A DNA stretch of 64,000 nt, from contig JALOAH010000001.1 in NCBI GenBank assembly GCA_023228865.1, positions 62,001 through 126,000 on the forward strand. The letters are read 5' to 3'. Source of the stretch: Porticoccaceae bacterium. Lineage in GTDB: Bacteria > Pseudomonadota > Gammaproteobacteria > Pseudomonadales > Porticoccaceae. The position numbers and the translations under genes are program-made. Below are positions 30,272 to 40,304 of the stretch, piece by piece. Every line of letters starts with the position of its first letter. The stretch's first letter is position 1. The notes below the pieces were generated by a model. The model searched no databases, had not been told where the DNA came from, and saw nothing but the letters and a program-made list of their open reading frames with translations.

Positions 30272-31794
30272 TGCGCCACTCCTGTGTCAGCGTCAAAGGT
30301 TTCACCGGGGGGGCTATCGGCACTGGTTTTGTCTTGCTCCGGGTCGGAATAACGGTTGTGCCAGATGCGAACATAATCCTGCAATGCATGAATAGAGGCA
30401 CTGGCCTCGGGTACAGGCTGACTAATCGCCTCCTCCGCCAGGGTTCGCAGCTCGTCAGCAAAGACAGCAGCGGAAGCATCGCCGTATAAACGCTGCTCCA
30501 CATAACCCCGAGCGCGACCAAGACTGGCGCTATAAATTTTTTGCTCCTCCCGCATAAGCGCCAGCTGCGCCTGTTCCAGCGCCATCCGTAAATTGAGATG
30601 AAGAAGCTGCTGCTCAGAGGGCAGCAACACGGGCTCCAGGGGCACATCCACCCGCTCGACCCGGACAATGCCCGACATTTTGACCAGGGCGGATTTGGCA
30701 TTTTCCATCAGCTTTACATACCAGGGCTGGGCATCCAGGGCGGCACTGTTGTCGGCGACAACAGTCGGCTCCCGCAACGGCGCCCTTAAGGTGGGAATGG
30801 CGGCGATCAGGGCGTCCAGGCGCAGGTAAATACCTTCGCGATCCACCACGCCCGCCAGTTTTACTCTGGTAATATCGGCGGCCAGCGCCTTGCGCACGAC
30901 AAAGAGATCAGGGTCATCGATCTCTTTGAGAATGTCGTCGGCAGTGACCATCAGTGACAGCGCATTCGCCGTCTGGCGTTCGGTGAGAATGCGCTGGTTG
31001 GCGAGCCGCAACAGGTATTCCGCCTCCGCCAGCAACCAGTCTTCCCTGGTGGTTGTCGACAGCGCTTGCAGACGCTCCTGGTGATTGTTGAGTCGCAACT
31101 GGGACTCAGAAACCTGGGTTTCCAGCTGCTGTAATTTGGCGGCAACTCGTTCGGTTTCGGAATTGATTTCATTCCGCAGGGAGGCAATGCTGTCAGCCTG
31201 GGTGTCACCGGCGGCTGTGTTTACAGGGATTTCCGCCAGCGGGCTAGGCTGCGGGGTTTCGTTTGCAGCACTGCCGCCAAGGCGGGCGCCGGACTTGATC
31301 GGCAAAAAGCGCTCCTTGAGCTGCTCCCCATAGTGCTGCCAGCCATAATAACCCGCGGCGAGCAATGCGATAAAAATAATCAGGTAAACCAGTTTTTTCA
31401 TCAGTGAAGTGCCTTTTTGTGCAGGCCGCTGATTCGCCCCCGCAGAGGATTTTTGCGGTGAGGGAGACTGGCCGGAAGTGTCGCGACCTTTATCGGCAGA
31501 TTTTTCAGGGACTTTTGAGTCAAGGACTTTTGCGTCGGGGAGCTTTTTGTCTTGGGGCGGTTGCGCACCCTTATCGGCAGAATCCGCCGCTGATTTCTCG
31601 GTGTTTTTTCCACTGCCTTTGACGGAATCAGTGCCAATGGAAGAACTACTGTTATCGGTGCTGGCGGCTCTTTGCCCATCGACAGGGGACTGATCAGCAG
31701 CCAAACCCACCTGCCCCTTGCTGTCCGCGCCAGTGGCTGTGTCCCCGGATTTGGGCTCGTCAGAGGCTGGTGATGTCTTGGAATCATTATCCAC
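30268..31794 (-). CDS. hemX: HemX-like membrane protein
   Basis: HemX of the hemCDXY operon is annotated as a putative uroporphyrinogen III methyltransferase, but it has no recognisable methyltransferase site here. The first 130 residues are a disordered Ser/Asp/Lys/Pro-rich cytoplasmic tail. One membrane helix follows (about 133-150, LVYLIIFIALLAAGYYGW), then a long alpha-helical coiled-coil region and a HemX core with EAEYLLRLANQRI and GYVEQRLYGD. The start is GTG with AAGGAC ahead of it. The 508 residues are longer than E. coli HemX because of the N-terminal tail. Confidence 0.88.
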   Translation of the reverse strand: MDNDSKTSPASDEPKSGDTATGADSKGQVGLAADQSPVDGQRAASTDNSSSSIGTDSVKGSGKNTEKSAADSADKGAQPPQDKKLPDAKVLDSKVPEKSADKGRDTSGQSPSPQKSSAGANQRPAQKGTSLMKKLVYLIIFIALLAAGYYGWQHYGEQLKERFLPIKSGARLGGSAANETPQPSPLAEIPVNTAAGDTQADSIASLRNEINSETERVAAKLQQLETQVSESQLRLNNHQERLQALSTTTREDWLLAEAEYLLRLANQRILTERQTANALSLMVTADDILKEIDDPDLFVVRKALAADITRVKLAGVVDREGIYLRLDALIAAIPTLRAPLREPTVVADNSAALDAQPWYVKLMENAKSALVKMSGIVRVERVDVPLEPVLLPSEQQLLHLNLRMALEQAQLALMREEQKIYSASLGRARGYVEQRLYGDASAAVFADELRTLAEEAISQPVPEASASIHALQDYVRIWHNRYSDPEQDKTSADSPPGETFDADTGVAQ

Positions 31795-31891
31795 GGGATT
31801 GTCCTTTATGGAATTCTGTGGTTCGCCCGCAGCAGAATAACCATATGACTAAATCGCTGCGCGGCTTTTAGGGTCTATGAACACGAATACA

Positions 31892-32701
31892 TTATTGTTG
31901 AGTGTACCAGCCAACCAGCGCGGTCACCAAGCTTCGCGACAAGGCGCTTTCGGCCACCACCAGATTGGCGCAACCGAGATCCCGGGCAAGGCTGGCGACC
32001 CTCTCCCCCGGCACCAACAGTGGCAACCCTGTCAATATTGTCCTGTTGGCCGCCGTCAACTGATGCCACAGGGCAGCGAGAATTTCGCCACTGTGAATCA
32101 CCACCGCATCCACCAGCCCCGCACCGAGCAGGGCATTGATTTCGGCGCTGTAGCCAGCGCTGGGTCGACGCCGATAGAGATTGCTGTAAATGACTCGAGC
32201 GCCCCGATCCCCGAGCACGTCCCTGAGCTTGTCACGGCCAGTCTCGCCGCGACAAATCACCACAGTTTGCCCGGCGACATCAACCAGTTCCGGTCTTGCC
32301 AGCAACCCCTCTGACGTCATGTCGGCAGCGGGCGCTATAACCTCTATGCCTTCAGCCGCCAAAACGGAAGCCGTGGCCTGCCCCACTGCATAAATTCTGG
32401 TGTTTGTCGAAAACCCTGTGCCGGCAGCCTTGAGCGCCGCCAAGGTCATTGCCGCCGCAGTGCGGCTGACAAAAATAATATGATCTGCAGCGGCCACAGA
32501 CGCCAAAAATGCTTCCCTGGCATCAGTGTCCATGGGACAGGGCACTATGTCGATCACCGGCAACCAGTAAGGCTGGCAACCCAGGGATTGCAGGGCGGTA
32601 ACAAAATCATCCGTATCCCTCTGCGGCCTTGGCAGCAGAACCCTGAGAGCGGCAAGATTTGCACTGCTGTCGTTATTGTCGACGCTATCCCTGGTGGTCA
32701 T
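31892..32701 (-). CDS. hemD: uroporphyrinogen-III synthase
   Basis: HemD inverts ring D and closes the tetrapyrrole. HemD sequences are poorly conserved, but the 269-residue product has the two Rossmann-like halves, with VLLPRPQRD near the start, [27 protein letters not shown] and [21 protein letters not shown] blocks (here [18 protein letters not shown]), then [16 protein letters not shown]. The ATG at 32701 overlaps the end of hemC by 17 bases and is preferred over an upstream in-frame start lying wholly inside hemC. Confidence 0.92.
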   Translation of the reverse strand: MTTRDSVDNNDSSANLAALRVLLPRPQRDTDDFVTALQSLGCQPYWLPVIDIVPCPMDTDAREAFLASVAAADHIIFVSRTAAAMTLAALKAAGTGFSTNTRIYAVGQATASVLAAEGIEVIAPAADMTSEGLLARPELVDVAGQTVVICRGETGRDKLRDVLGDRGARVIYSNLYRRRPSAGYSAEINALLGAGLVDAVVIHSGEILAALWHQLTAANRTILTGLPLLVPGERVASLARDLGCANLVVAESALSRSLVTALVGWYTQQ

Positions 32702-33641
32702 AAACCGCCTGAAGAATTTTATCTGCGCCGCGGGAAAGCAGCGACTCCGCCAGAGCAATACCCATGGCCTCGGCCTGCTCCGGCTCGCCAACAATTTCAT
32801 CGCGGAGCATGGTTTGGCCATCTACAGAGCCCACCAAGCCGCGCAAATAAAGCTGCCTGGGCGAGCGCAACTGGGCATAGCAGGCTATGGGCACCTGGCA
32901 CCCACCCTCCAGCCGGCGATTCATGGCGCGCTCAGCGCGGACACAGATTTCCGTGACCCCATGGTGGAGCGGCCGCAGCAATTGCTGCAACTCGATATCA
33001 TCATTGCGGCATTCAATGCCGACAGCACCCTGACCGCCTGCGGGCAGACTCAGGGTATCGGGAATCCGCAGTTTGATACGATCTTCCATTTCCAGCCTGA
33101 TCAGCCCGGCGGTGGCGAGAATAATGGCGTCAAATTCACCGCCATCCAGTTTTGACAGCCTGGTCTGGACGTTGCCGCGCAGATGTTCGATGCGAAGATG
33201 GGGATATTTTTCCCGCAGCTGACACTGACGCCGTAGGCTGGAAGTGCCGACAACAGCCCCTATCGGCAGCTCGTCAGGGTGCGCGTAGCGATTGGAGACA
33301 AACGCATCCCTGGGATCTTCCCGCTCGCAGATCACCGCCAACCCAAGCCCTTCGGGAAATTCCATGGGAACATCCTTCATGGAGTGGACGGCAATATCCG
33401 CGTCGCCCGCAAGCATTGCGGCTTCCAGCTCTTTAACAAAAAGCCCCTTGCCGCCGACTTTCGCCAGAGGGGCATCGAGAATACGGTCACCCTTGGTGGT
33501 ATAACCGACCAGTTCAATATTGAGATGGGGATGAAAATGCAAAAGCCGGGCTTTGACATACTCTGCTTGCCACAGCGCCAGAGGGCTTTTGCGGGTTGCG
33601 ATGCGGAGGGTGCGGTGGGGTGAATGGCTTTGAATCGACAT
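32685..33641 (-). CDS. hemC: hydroxymethylbilane synthase
   Basis: HemC joins four porphobilinogens into hydroxymethylbilane on a dipyrromethane cofactor. The 318 residues include [25 protein letters not shown] with the catalytic Asp region, [11 protein letters not shown], and the cofactor-binding cysteine in the segment [15 protein letters not shown]. Length is standard. It follows algR after 110 bases, the same algR-hemC-hemD order as in Pseudomonas aeruginosa. Confidence 0.97.
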   Translation of the reverse strand: MSIQSHSPHRTLRIATRKSPLALWQAEYVKARLLHFHPHLNIELVGYTTKGDRILDAPLAKVGGKGLFVKELEAAMLAGDADIAVHSMKDVPMEFPEGLGLAVICEREDPRDAFVSNRYAHPDELPIGAVVGTSSLRRQCQLREKYPHLRIEHLRGNVQTRLSKLDGGEFDAIILATAGLIRLEMEDRIKLRIPDTLSLPAGGQGAVGIECRNDDIELQQLLRPLHHGVTEICVRAERAMNRRLEGGCQVPIACYAQLRSPRQLYLRGLVGSVDGQTMLRDEIVGEPEQAEAMGIALAESLLSRGADKILQAVYDHQG

Positions 33642-33751
33642 TGGCGCGTAACACAGGCTAAAAATCAGCCTCCTATACTAACAGATGGCGGCTAACAGAT
33701 GGAGACTGACCGCTGGAGACTAACCGGGGAGCGCGGTGGCGACAACAGTGG

Positions 33752-34489
33752 CTATAACTGCTGCAGCAGTTTTCGCAATGCCGAGACATGGCGACGACTC
33801 ACCTGGGGGCGAATATCAATGCCGTTGAGGCGAAGGTAATACTGGCCTTCCGAGCTGCGATCCATACCTTCGATGTGGGGAATGGACGCCAGGGCATTGC
33901 GATGAATGCGGACAAAACGCCCCTCGAACTCATCTTCGAGCTCCTTGAGGGTTTCGTCGAGGAGAGCCTCACCCTCACCGTAATAGGCAGTGACATACTT
34001 GTGATCGGCCTGGAACATGCGAATTTCAGCCACCGGCACCAGGTCGATGCCGCGGCGATTTCGCGACGTTATATGGGTGCGCCCGCCGTAGGGAATCCCC
34101 GGCGACTGCTGCAATTCAGCGAGCTGCGCCTTGTTGACCTTGCGCGCGCGGCTGAGGGCAGCGGCAAGCTCTTCTTTTTTGACGGGCTTTAGGAGATAAC
34201 CCACCGCCTGGGATGAAAACGCCTCCACCGCATAGTCATCATAGGCGGTGCAAAAAATCACCGCTGGCGGCACATCCAGGTCGGCGAGATGCTGAGCGGC
34301 GGCGAGGCCATCCATTCCCGGCATGCGCACATCCATAAAAACAATATCCGGCGACGTCCGCTGTGCCAGATCGACCGCCTCCTGGCCATTACCAGCCTGA
34401 CCGACAACGGTGTAACCGGTCACGGCGGTCACCATGCGTTGCAACCGGTCTCTCGCCAAGGGTTCATCGTCAACTATTAGGACTTTCAT
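33752..34489 (-). CDS. algR: LytTR response regulator, AlgR type
   Basis: The 245-residue protein has a receiver domain (residues 1-120) with DDEP acid pocket, phosphoacceptor Asp in FMDVRMPGMDG, Thr in FCTAYDDYAVEAF and Lys in YLLKPVKKEEL. A LytTR DNA-binding domain follows (about 140-240, with RIHRNALASI and LNGIDIRPQVSRRH). It matches AlgR of P. aeruginosa, which controls fimbrial biogenesis, alginate and twitching genes. It lies eight bases after fimS, so the two form a two-component operon. Type IV pili in this window are a likely target, by analogy only. Confidence 0.94.
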   Translation of the reverse strand: MKVLIVDDEPLARDRLQRMVTAVTGYTVVGQAGNGQEAVDLAQRTSPDIVFMDVRMPGMDGLAAAQHLADLDVPPAVIFCTAYDDYAVEAFSSQAVGYLLKPVKKEELAAALSRARKVNKAQLAELQQSPGIPYGGRTHITSRNRRGIDLVPVAEIRMFQADHKYVTAYYGEGEALLDETLKELEDEFEGRFVRIHRNALASIPHIEGMDRSSEGQYYLRLNGIDIRPQVSRRHVSALRKLLQQL

Positions 34490-34497
34490 GTCTCAAC

Positions 34498-35571
34498 TCA
34501 TGCTACGACAGGGTAACTGATGTGGGTAATATAACAGCTTTCATTGATCTCGGCCTGTATGGTCGCCGAAGAACCGAAATGCGCCTGCAGGCGGGTGAGT
34601 ACATTATCCATGGCCATTTTATTGCCCTTGTTATGCTGCATGCGCGGGTTGCGGGGATTGCGAACGGCGATATTGATACGATCCCCCGCCCTGCCCACGG
34701 TCACCACAATCTGGCCACCCTCGGGGATCAACTGAATCCCGTGGTAAACCGCATTTTCCAGCACCGGCTGCAGGGTCAACGAGGGAATCTGAACACCGGC
34801 ACCATAATCATCAATTTGCCACACGGTTTCGAGGCGATCACCCAGGCGCAATTTCTCAATCGACATATAGCGGCGGCACAGATTGAGCTCATCGCGAAGG
34901 GGCACCAGAGTATGATTTGAGGTCAGGGCGTGGCGGAACAGATCCGATAGATCCTCAACCACGGTTTCCGCCTTATCGGGATCAGAACCGATCAGGCTGG
35001 CGATGATATTCATGCTGTTAAAGAGAAAGTGTGGGCGTATGCGCGACTGCAGCGCCTGAATGCGCGACTCCAGTTCGGCGCGTTGCTGCACGCGAAGCAT
35101 CTGCTGCAGATAGAGGTGGCGCAGTAAAATTCCAGCGGGTATGGCGGCGATAATAACGTGGTTGAGGAGGCGCCACACATCTACGGAAAACCGGTTCGTA
35201 TCAGGATTCAAAAAAGACATCAGCCCCTGACCGGCAAGGCTGGTAATAGCCGTAACCAGCAAAATCAAGCCGTAGCTGAACACCGCCGTCCAGGTATGGC
35301 TGTATTCGGCAAGCAGGTTGCGGGTGAGACAGAGCCCCGAGGCACTCAAAAGGGTCACCCACAGCGCCATCAGGGATGTGGTGCCGAGCAGAAGCCAGTC
35401 GAAACCATCAATGCCGGTCTCCACCACCACAATCAGAATCGACAGCAATTCTGCAGTGATGACCACGCCAAACAAACCCTCGCCCTTGCAGAGATTGGGA
35501 AAAAGGTAATCTGCATCGTCGTGTGGCCGTCGCTTTACTGCGGCCACACTGTCATCAATAGCCAAGTCCAT
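34498..35571 (-). CDS. fimS: LytS-family sensor kinase, FimS/AlgZ type
   Basis: FimS pairs with AlgR. The start at 35571 (MDLAIDDSVAAVKRRPHDD) is chosen because the longer open frame runs antisense through argH. The 357 residues hold four predicted membrane helices in the first 170 residues. The His-kinase motif SRIRPHFLFNSMNIIASLIG carries the phosphoacceptor His, and the N-box is LEPV-like LQPVLENAVYHG. The C-terminal ATP lid has NKMAMDNVLTRLQAHFG. The kinase lacks a large sensory domain. It is divergent from argH with 78 bases between the starts. Confidence 0.91.
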   Translation of the reverse strand: MDLAIDDSVAAVKRRPHDDADYLFPNLCKGEGLFGVVITAELLSILIVVVETGIDGFDWLLLGTTSLMALWVTLLSASGLCLTRNLLAEYSHTWTAVFSYGLILLVTAITSLAGQGLMSFLNPDTNRFSVDVWRLLNHVIIAAIPAGILLRHLYLQQMLRVQQRAELESRIQALQSRIRPHFLFNSMNIIASLIGSDPDKAETVVEDLSDLFRHALTSNHTLVPLRDELNLCRRYMSIEKLRLGDRLETVWQIDDYGAGVQIPSLTLQPVLENAVYHGIQLIPEGGQIVVTVGRAGDRINIAVRNPRNPRMQHNKGNKMAMDNVLTRLQAHFGSSATIQAEINESCYITHISYPVVA

Positions 35572-35649
35572 TCGCCCTGTGATCAAACCTCCAGCTATAA
35601 TAGCGCCAACTTTCAACCAGCCACAATGTAAATACGCGGAAACCACAAC

Positions 35650-37065
35650 ATGAGTAGCACAAAGGACACCAACAGATCCTGGGGCGGTCGCTTCAGCGAG
35701 GCCACAGACGCCTTCGTCGCCCGATTTACCGCTTCGGTAACCTTCGATCAGCGCATGTACCGCCAGGATATTCGCGGCTCCCTTGCCCACGCCACCATGC
35801 TCGAGCGCGTCGGTGTCCTCAACGACAAGGAATTGCAGTCTATTACCGAGGGCCTGGAAGAGATTCTTGCCAGCATTGAATCCGGCAATTTCGAATGGTC
35901 TGTCGCCCTTGAAGATGTCCATATGAATATCGAGGCGGCACTGACCGACAAAATCGGCATCACCGGCAAAAAACTCCACACCGGGCGCTCCCGCAACGAC
36001 CAGGTGGCCACGGATATTCGCCTCTGGCTGCGGGATCAAATCGATGACATCAGCGCTGAACTCACTCGCCTGCAAGCGGGTATTCTCGACCTCGCCGGTC
36101 GCAATGCCGACACCATTATGCCGGGATTTACCCATCTGCAGACCGCCCAGCCCGTCACCTTTGGCCACCACCTGCTCGCCTGGTTTGAAATGCTCGACCG
36201 CGATTACAGCCGTCTTCAGGACTGTCGCAAGCGCATGAACTTCTCCCCCCTCGGTGCGGCGGCGCTGGCGGGAACCACCTACCCCATCGACCGCCACCTC
36301 AGCGCTGCCCTGATGGACTTTGACGGCCCCACAGAAAACTCACTGGACTCCGTCAGCGATCGCGATTTCGCCATTGAATTCTGTAGCTTTGCCAGCCTGC
36401 TGATGACCCATCTGTCGCGCTTTTCCGAAGAACTGGTGCTGTGGACATCCGCCCAGTTCAACTTTATCAACCTGCCGGATCGTTTCTGCACCGGCTCCTC
36501 CATCATGCCCCAAAAGAAAAATCCCGACGTTCCCGAGCTGGTGCGGGGCAAAACCGGCAGGGTCAATGGCAACCTCATCAGCCTGCTGACCCTGATGAAA
36601 TCCCAGCCCCTGGCCTACAACAAGGACAACCAGGAAGACAAGGAACCCATCTTCGATAGCGTCGATACCGTTCGCGACTGCCTGCGCGCCTTTGCCGACA
36701 TGGTGCCCGCCATCGAAGCCAACAGGGAGGTGATGAGAGAGGCCGCGCGCCGAGGCTTTTCCACCGCCACCGATCTGGCGGACTACCTGGTGCGCAAGGG
36801 CATTGCCTTTCGCGACGCCCACGAAATTGTCGGCAGCGCTGTTGCCTACGGCATCGCCAACAGCAAGGATCTCGCGGAAATGTCCCTGAACGAGCTGCAA
36901 CAGTTCAGCACCGCGATTGACGAAGATGTTTTTGCCGTACTGACATTGGAGGGCTCCGTGGCCGCCCGCAACCACATTGGCGGCACCGCGCCGGAACAGG
37001 TTAGAGCAGCCATCCAAAGAGCCAGGGAGAGGTTGAAAGCGCCGAGCGCCGAGCGCCGAGTTTGA
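35650..37065 (+). CDS. argH: argininosuccinate lyase with repeat-derived tail
   Basis: ArgH splits argininosuccinate to arginine and fumarate. The 471 residues carry the fumarase/lyase signature [29 protein letters not shown] and TPGFTHLQ-like [17 protein letters not shown]. The catalytic core is complete. The last residues, APSAERRV, are encoded by the AGCGCCGAGCGCCGAG repeat at 37037-37060 rather than by family sequence; the normal end is near RARERL. The same repeat forms the tail of coaE. A possible -10 box (TATAAT, 35596-35601) lies in the shared fimS-argH promoter gap. Confidence 0.97.
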   Translation: MSSTKDTNRSWGGRFSEATDAFVARFTASVTFDQRMYRQDIRGSLAHATMLERVGVLNDKELQSITEGLEEILASIESGNFEWSVALEDVHMNIEAALTDKIGITGKKLHTGRSRNDQVATDIRLWLRDQIDDISAELTRLQAGILDLAGRNADTIMPGFTHLQTAQPVTFGHHLLAWFEMLDRDYSRLQDCRKRMNFSPLGAAALAGTTYPIDRHLSAALMDFDGPTENSLDSVSDRDFAIEFCSFASLLMTHLSRFSEELVLWTSAQFNFINLPDRFCTGSSIMPQKKNPDVPELVRGKTGRVNGNLISLLTLMKSQPLAYNKDNQEDKEPIFDSVDTVRDCLRAFADMVPAIEANREVMREAARRGFSTATDLADYLVRKGIAFRDAHEIVGSAVAYGIANSKDLAEMSLNELQQFSTAIDEDVFAVLTLEGSVAARNHIGGTAPEQVRAAIQRARERLKAPSAERRV

Positions 37066-37135
37066 AGGGGCAAGAGGCATATCAGTCAGCTGCAGAGCAA
37101 CTTCCTAGAAACTCGGCGCTAGGCGCTTGCAGCTT
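37037..37135. repeat. family-B repeats, inverted pair at the end of argH
   Basis: AAGCGCCGAGCGCCGAGCGC starts at 37037 inside the argH 3' end and its inverse ACTCGGCGCTAGGCGCTTGC starts at 37111. The RNA between could fold into a large stem-loop after argH. Related copies occur at 41282, 44465, 44632, 47775, 49297, 53851, 63150, 63330 and 63430, usually beside a GTAGGAGC-type repeat. Confidence 0.85.
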
Positions 37136-37284
37136 AGAACCCACAACCATCCCGCTGGCGATATCGACTGGCAAATCCTTCCTTGCCGCAGAGATTCCAG
37201 CAAAAGCGCTTTTTTGCCCCGACCGCAATTGAGCGCCACCACCAGAAACCCTATACTTCACCGTTTTCGGTCAGGCGATAAAAC

Positions 37285-37425
37285 ATGCAACAGTGTTTAA
37301 GGTTAACCATCCTTGGCGGCGCGATATTGATCATCATGCTGGCGAGCGGCTGTGGCAACAAGGGGGCGCTGTATATCCCTGAAAGCCCGGCAGAACCCCA
37401 ATCAGCGCCAGAATCTGGCCAGTAA
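37285..37425 (+). CDS. lptM: LPS-assembly lipoprotein LptM (YifL family)
   Basis: This 46-residue gene encodes a lipoprotein signal ending in the lipobox LASGC, followed by GNKGALYIPESPAEPQ. The Cys-Gly-x-Lys-Gly-x-Leu-Tyr pattern after the lipid anchor is the family signature. LptM stabilises disulfide formation in the LptDE outer-membrane LPS translocon. It lies 21 bases before lysA, in the same place as lppL in Pseudomonas and yifL before dapF in E. coli. Confidence 0.9.
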   Translation: MQQCLRLTILGGAILIIMLASGCGNKGALYIPESPAEPQSAPESGQ

Positions 37426-37446
37426 TCGCTACGGAAATTCGCCCAC

Positions 37447-38700
37447 ATGAACCATTTTAACCGCCGCGACGGCCAGCTGTTCGCCGAACAGGTTCCACTT
37501 GCCACCATTGCCAACGACTTTGGCACCCCCTGCTATGTCTACAGCCGAGCGGCTATTCGCGACAATTTTCTCGCCTATCAAAATGCCGACATCCCCCAGG
37601 ACAAACTGATCTGCTACGCGGTCAAGGCCAACTCCAACATCGCCGTACTCAATGTTCTCGCCAAACTGGGCGCAGGTTTTGACATTGTTTCCGGCGGCGA
37701 ACTGCAGCGTGTCCTGAAAGCTGGTGGCGATCCCGCCAAAATCGTTTTTTCCGGCGTCGGCAAGCAGTCCCACGAAATGGCGCTGGCGCTCAATACCGGT
37801 ATCCATTGTTTTAATGTCGAATCGGAACAGGAGCTGGAAACCCTCAATCGTGTCGCTGGCAACGTGGGAAAAATTGCCCCGGTTTCCCTGCGAGTGAACC
37901 CGGATGTCGACGCCCAGACGCACCCCTACATCTCCACTGGTCTCAAAGACAACAAGTTTGGCATTGATATCCACCGCGCTCGCCATGTCTATGCCCAGGC
38001 TCGGGGTATGAATCACATCAAAATTGTTGGCGTAGACTGCCACATCGGTTCTCAATTGACGGATCTGGCTCCTTTTCTCGACGCCCTCGACCGCACCCTG
38101 GCGCTGGTGGATGAACTGGCTGATCTGGGTATCCAAATCGAACATCTGGATCTGGGGGGTGGCCTCGGCGTTTGTTACAGAGACGAACAGCCGCCACACC
38201 CCGGAGATTACCTCAAGCAGGTGGCCGAACGGCTGGGAAGCCGCCCCCTGAAGCTGATCTTCGAGCCGGGGCGCTCCATCGTTGCCAACGCAGGGGTTCT
38301 GCTCACCCGTGTGGAATATGTGAAAGAGGCGGATCACAAGAATTTTGCCGTGGTCGACGGCGCCATGAACGATATGATTCGCCCGGCGCTTTACAGTGCC
38401 TGGATGAACATTGAGCCTGTCATCGCCCCCCAGAGCAGTGGCAGCCCCCGCAAGTACGATATTGTCGGCCCGGTTTGCGAAACCGGTGATTTTCTCGGTA
38501 AGGATCGCATGCTTGTTTTGTCCCCTGGCGACCTGCTCTGCATGCATTCTGCGGGCGCCTACGGCTTCACCATGAGCTCCAACTACAATACTCGCGGCCG
38601 CGCCGCCGAAATCATGGTAGACGAACGCCAGAGCCACCTTATCCGCCGCCGCGAAACCTTTGACGACATGGTGCGCGGCGAACAATTGCTGCCGGAGTAA
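37447..38700 (+). CDS. lysA: diaminopimelate decarboxylase
   Basis: LysA makes lysine from meso-diaminopimelate with PLP. The 417 residues show the PLP lysine in CYAVKANSNIAVLNVL, GAGFDIVSGGEL, the Gly-rich HLDLGGGLGVCY, the phosphate-binding EPGRSIVANAG, and the Cys/Asp pair of GPVCETGDFLGKDR that completes the dimer active site. It is complete and sits in lptM-lysA-dapF, where it shares a pathway with DapF. Confidence 0.97.
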   Translation: MNHFNRRDGQLFAEQVPLATIANDFGTPCYVYSRAAIRDNFLAYQNADIPQDKLICYAVKANSNIAVLNVLAKLGAGFDIVSGGELQRVLKAGGDPAKIVFSGVGKQSHEMALALNTGIHCFNVESEQELETLNRVAGNVGKIAPVSLRVNPDVDAQTHPYISTGLKDNKFGIDIHRARHVYAQARGMNHIKIVGVDCHIGSQLTDLAPFLDALDRTLALVDELADLGIQIEHLDLGGGLGVCYRDEQPPHPGDYLKQVAERLGSRPLKLIFEPGRSIVANAGVLLTRVEYVKEADHKNFAVVDGAMNDMIRPALYSAWMNIEPVIAPQSSGSPRKYDIVGPVCETGDFLGKDRMLVLSPGDLLCMHSAGAYGFTMSSNYNTRGRAAEIMVDERQSHLIRRRETFDDMVRGEQLLPE

Positions 38701-38705
38701 CCCAA

Positions 38706-39536
38706 GTGCTGCTACGCTTCACCAAAATGCACGGCCTTGGCAATGACTTTGTCGTTATCGATGCCGTGACCCAGGCGGTAACCATGACGGAAGCCCTGGC
38801 GCGCAAGCTCGGCGATCGCCATTTTGGCATCGGCTGCGACCAGATTCTGGTGGTTGAAGCGCCATCCACCCCGGATGTGGATTTCGATTACCGCATTTTC
38901 AATACCGATGGCACCGAGGTCGCCCAGTGCGGCAACGGCGCCCGCTGTTTTGCCAAATTTGTTCGCGATCGCCGCCTCACCGGCAAACGCGCCATCAGAG
39001 TTCGCACCGCCGCCGGCGTGCTGACACTGAACGTTGTCAGCAACAGCCAGATCACCGTCAATATGGGGGCGCCTCTATTCACCCCCCAGGCCATTCCCTT
39101 TGTGGCCGAGAGCGAACAGGCCACCTACCACATCGATGTCGACGGCGACAGCGTTGAAATTTCCGCACTGTCCATGGGCAACCCCCATGCGGTTATTGTC
39201 GTAAATGACGTCGCCACAGCGCCGGTGGCCACACTGGGAGCCGCCATCGAGTGCCATCCGCGCTTTCCTGAGCGGGTCAATGTCGGCTTTATGGCGGTAA
39301 AAAATAGCCGCGCAATCGATCTCCGTGTTTACGAACGCGGTGCGGGTGAAACACTGGCCTGCGGCAGCGGCGCCTGTGCCGCCGTGGTTGCGGGGATTCG
39401 CCTCGGCATCCTCGCCAACGAGGTTGAAGCGAACCTTGCCGGAGGTAAACTCAGCATCAGCTGGCAGGGCAACGACTCCCCGGTGATGATGACGGGGCCG
39501 GCCACCACTGTCTTTCAAGGGCGTATCCGGGTATGA
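38706..39536 (+). CDS. dapF: diaminopimelate epimerase
   Basis: DapF converts LL- to meso-diaminopimelate with a two-cysteine mechanism. The first cysteine is in VAQCGNGARCFAKF and the second in GETLACGSGACAAVV. FTKMHGLGNDFVVID near the start is the family opening. The start codon is GTG at 38706, five bases after the lysA stop, with GGAG in the end of lysA; the product is 276 residues. The end overlaps the next gene as ATGA. Confidence 0.97.
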   Translation: MLLRFTKMHGLGNDFVVIDAVTQAVTMTEALARKLGDRHFGIGCDQILVVEAPSTPDVDFDYRIFNTDGTEVAQCGNGARCFAKFVRDRRLTGKRAIRVRTAAGVLTLNVVSNSQITVNMGAPLFTPQAIPFVAESEQATYHIDVDGDSVEISALSMGNPHAVIVVNDVATAPVATLGAAIECHPRFPERVNVGFMAVKNSRAIDLRVYERGAGETLACGSGACAAVVAGIRLGILANEVEANLAGGKLSISWQGNDSPVMMTGPATTVFQGRIRV

Positions 39537-40219
39537 CCATTCGCGAAAATAAACCGGCAGAAAACAGCAAAGACGTCCAGTTTGTCGCCGCTTACCTACA
39601 GGCGCATCCGGAGTTTTTTAAGCAACATCCCAGTATTCTTGAAACCCTGGCGCTACCCCACAGCTCTGGCGCCGCAGTCTCCCTGATTGAAAGACAGCTC
39701 GCTGTATTGCGGGAGCGCAACACCGAACTGCGCACCCGTCTCAACGACTTGCTGGAAACCTCAAAGGCCAATGACGCCCTTTTTGATAAAACCCGATCCC
39801 TGGTGCTCAGCCTGATTAGAGCCGACAGTGTCGACAGCATCGTCAAAACCTTGCATAAAAGCATTTGCCAGGATTTTGGCATTGAATACTACAGCTTGCT
39901 GCTACTTGACCGTCAGGTTGAAGGCGCTGGTGTCCGCCACGCCTCCCTCAAAGAACTGGAGGACAACTTTTCCCTGCTGCTGACCTCTGAAGAACCTGTT
40001 TGCGGCGTACTGCGCCCCATACAGCTGGCGTTTTTATTCGGCGAATCCAGCCACAAAAATGTTGGCTCTGCGGCGGCAGTGCGCCTGGTTTCCGATACTG
40101 TCTATGGCATTATCGCCCTCGGCAGCTCTGATCCCCACCGCTACCACAGCGCCATGGACACCTTGTTTTTGCGCTTTGTGGCCGATGTTCTCAATCTGGT
40201 GCTGCAACCCAAACTCTGA
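39533..40219 (+). CDS. DUF484 family protein
   Basis: The 228-residue protein has an N-terminal helical segment (VQFVAAYLQAHPEFFKQHPS), a coiled coil (about 45-80, IERQLAVLRERNTELRTRL) and a GAF-like domain in the rest (for example YGIIALGSSDPHRYHSAMDTLFL, seen in two parts). DUF484 is known next to dapF and xerC in gammaproteobacteria, with no proven function. The gene is translationally coupled to dapF. The xerC gene that normally follows is absent here. Confidence 0.9.
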   Translation: MTIRENKPAENSKDVQFVAAYLQAHPEFFKQHPSILETLALPHSSGAAVSLIERQLAVLRERNTELRTRLNDLLETSKANDALFDKTRSLVLSLIRADSVDSIVKTLHKSICQDFGIEYYSLLLLDRQVEGAGVRHASLKELEDNFSLLLTSEEPVCGVLRPIQLAFLFGESSHKNVGSAAAVRLVSDTVYGIIALGSSDPHRYHSAMDTLFLRFVADVLNLVLQPKL

Positions 40220-40304
40220 TTTGGCTGTCGCCCACCGGGCGGACTGCTGCGGGCAAAAGTTTTTTTGGCACCTTTTGCCCAGCGCTTTGTCTGAGCTGGT
40301 GATA

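Noticed and set aside
35572..36297. Upstream extension of fimS to a 599-residue protein
   Set aside because: The extension runs antisense through argH and has no sensor domain; the ATG at 35571 gives a normal FimS length and promoter gap.
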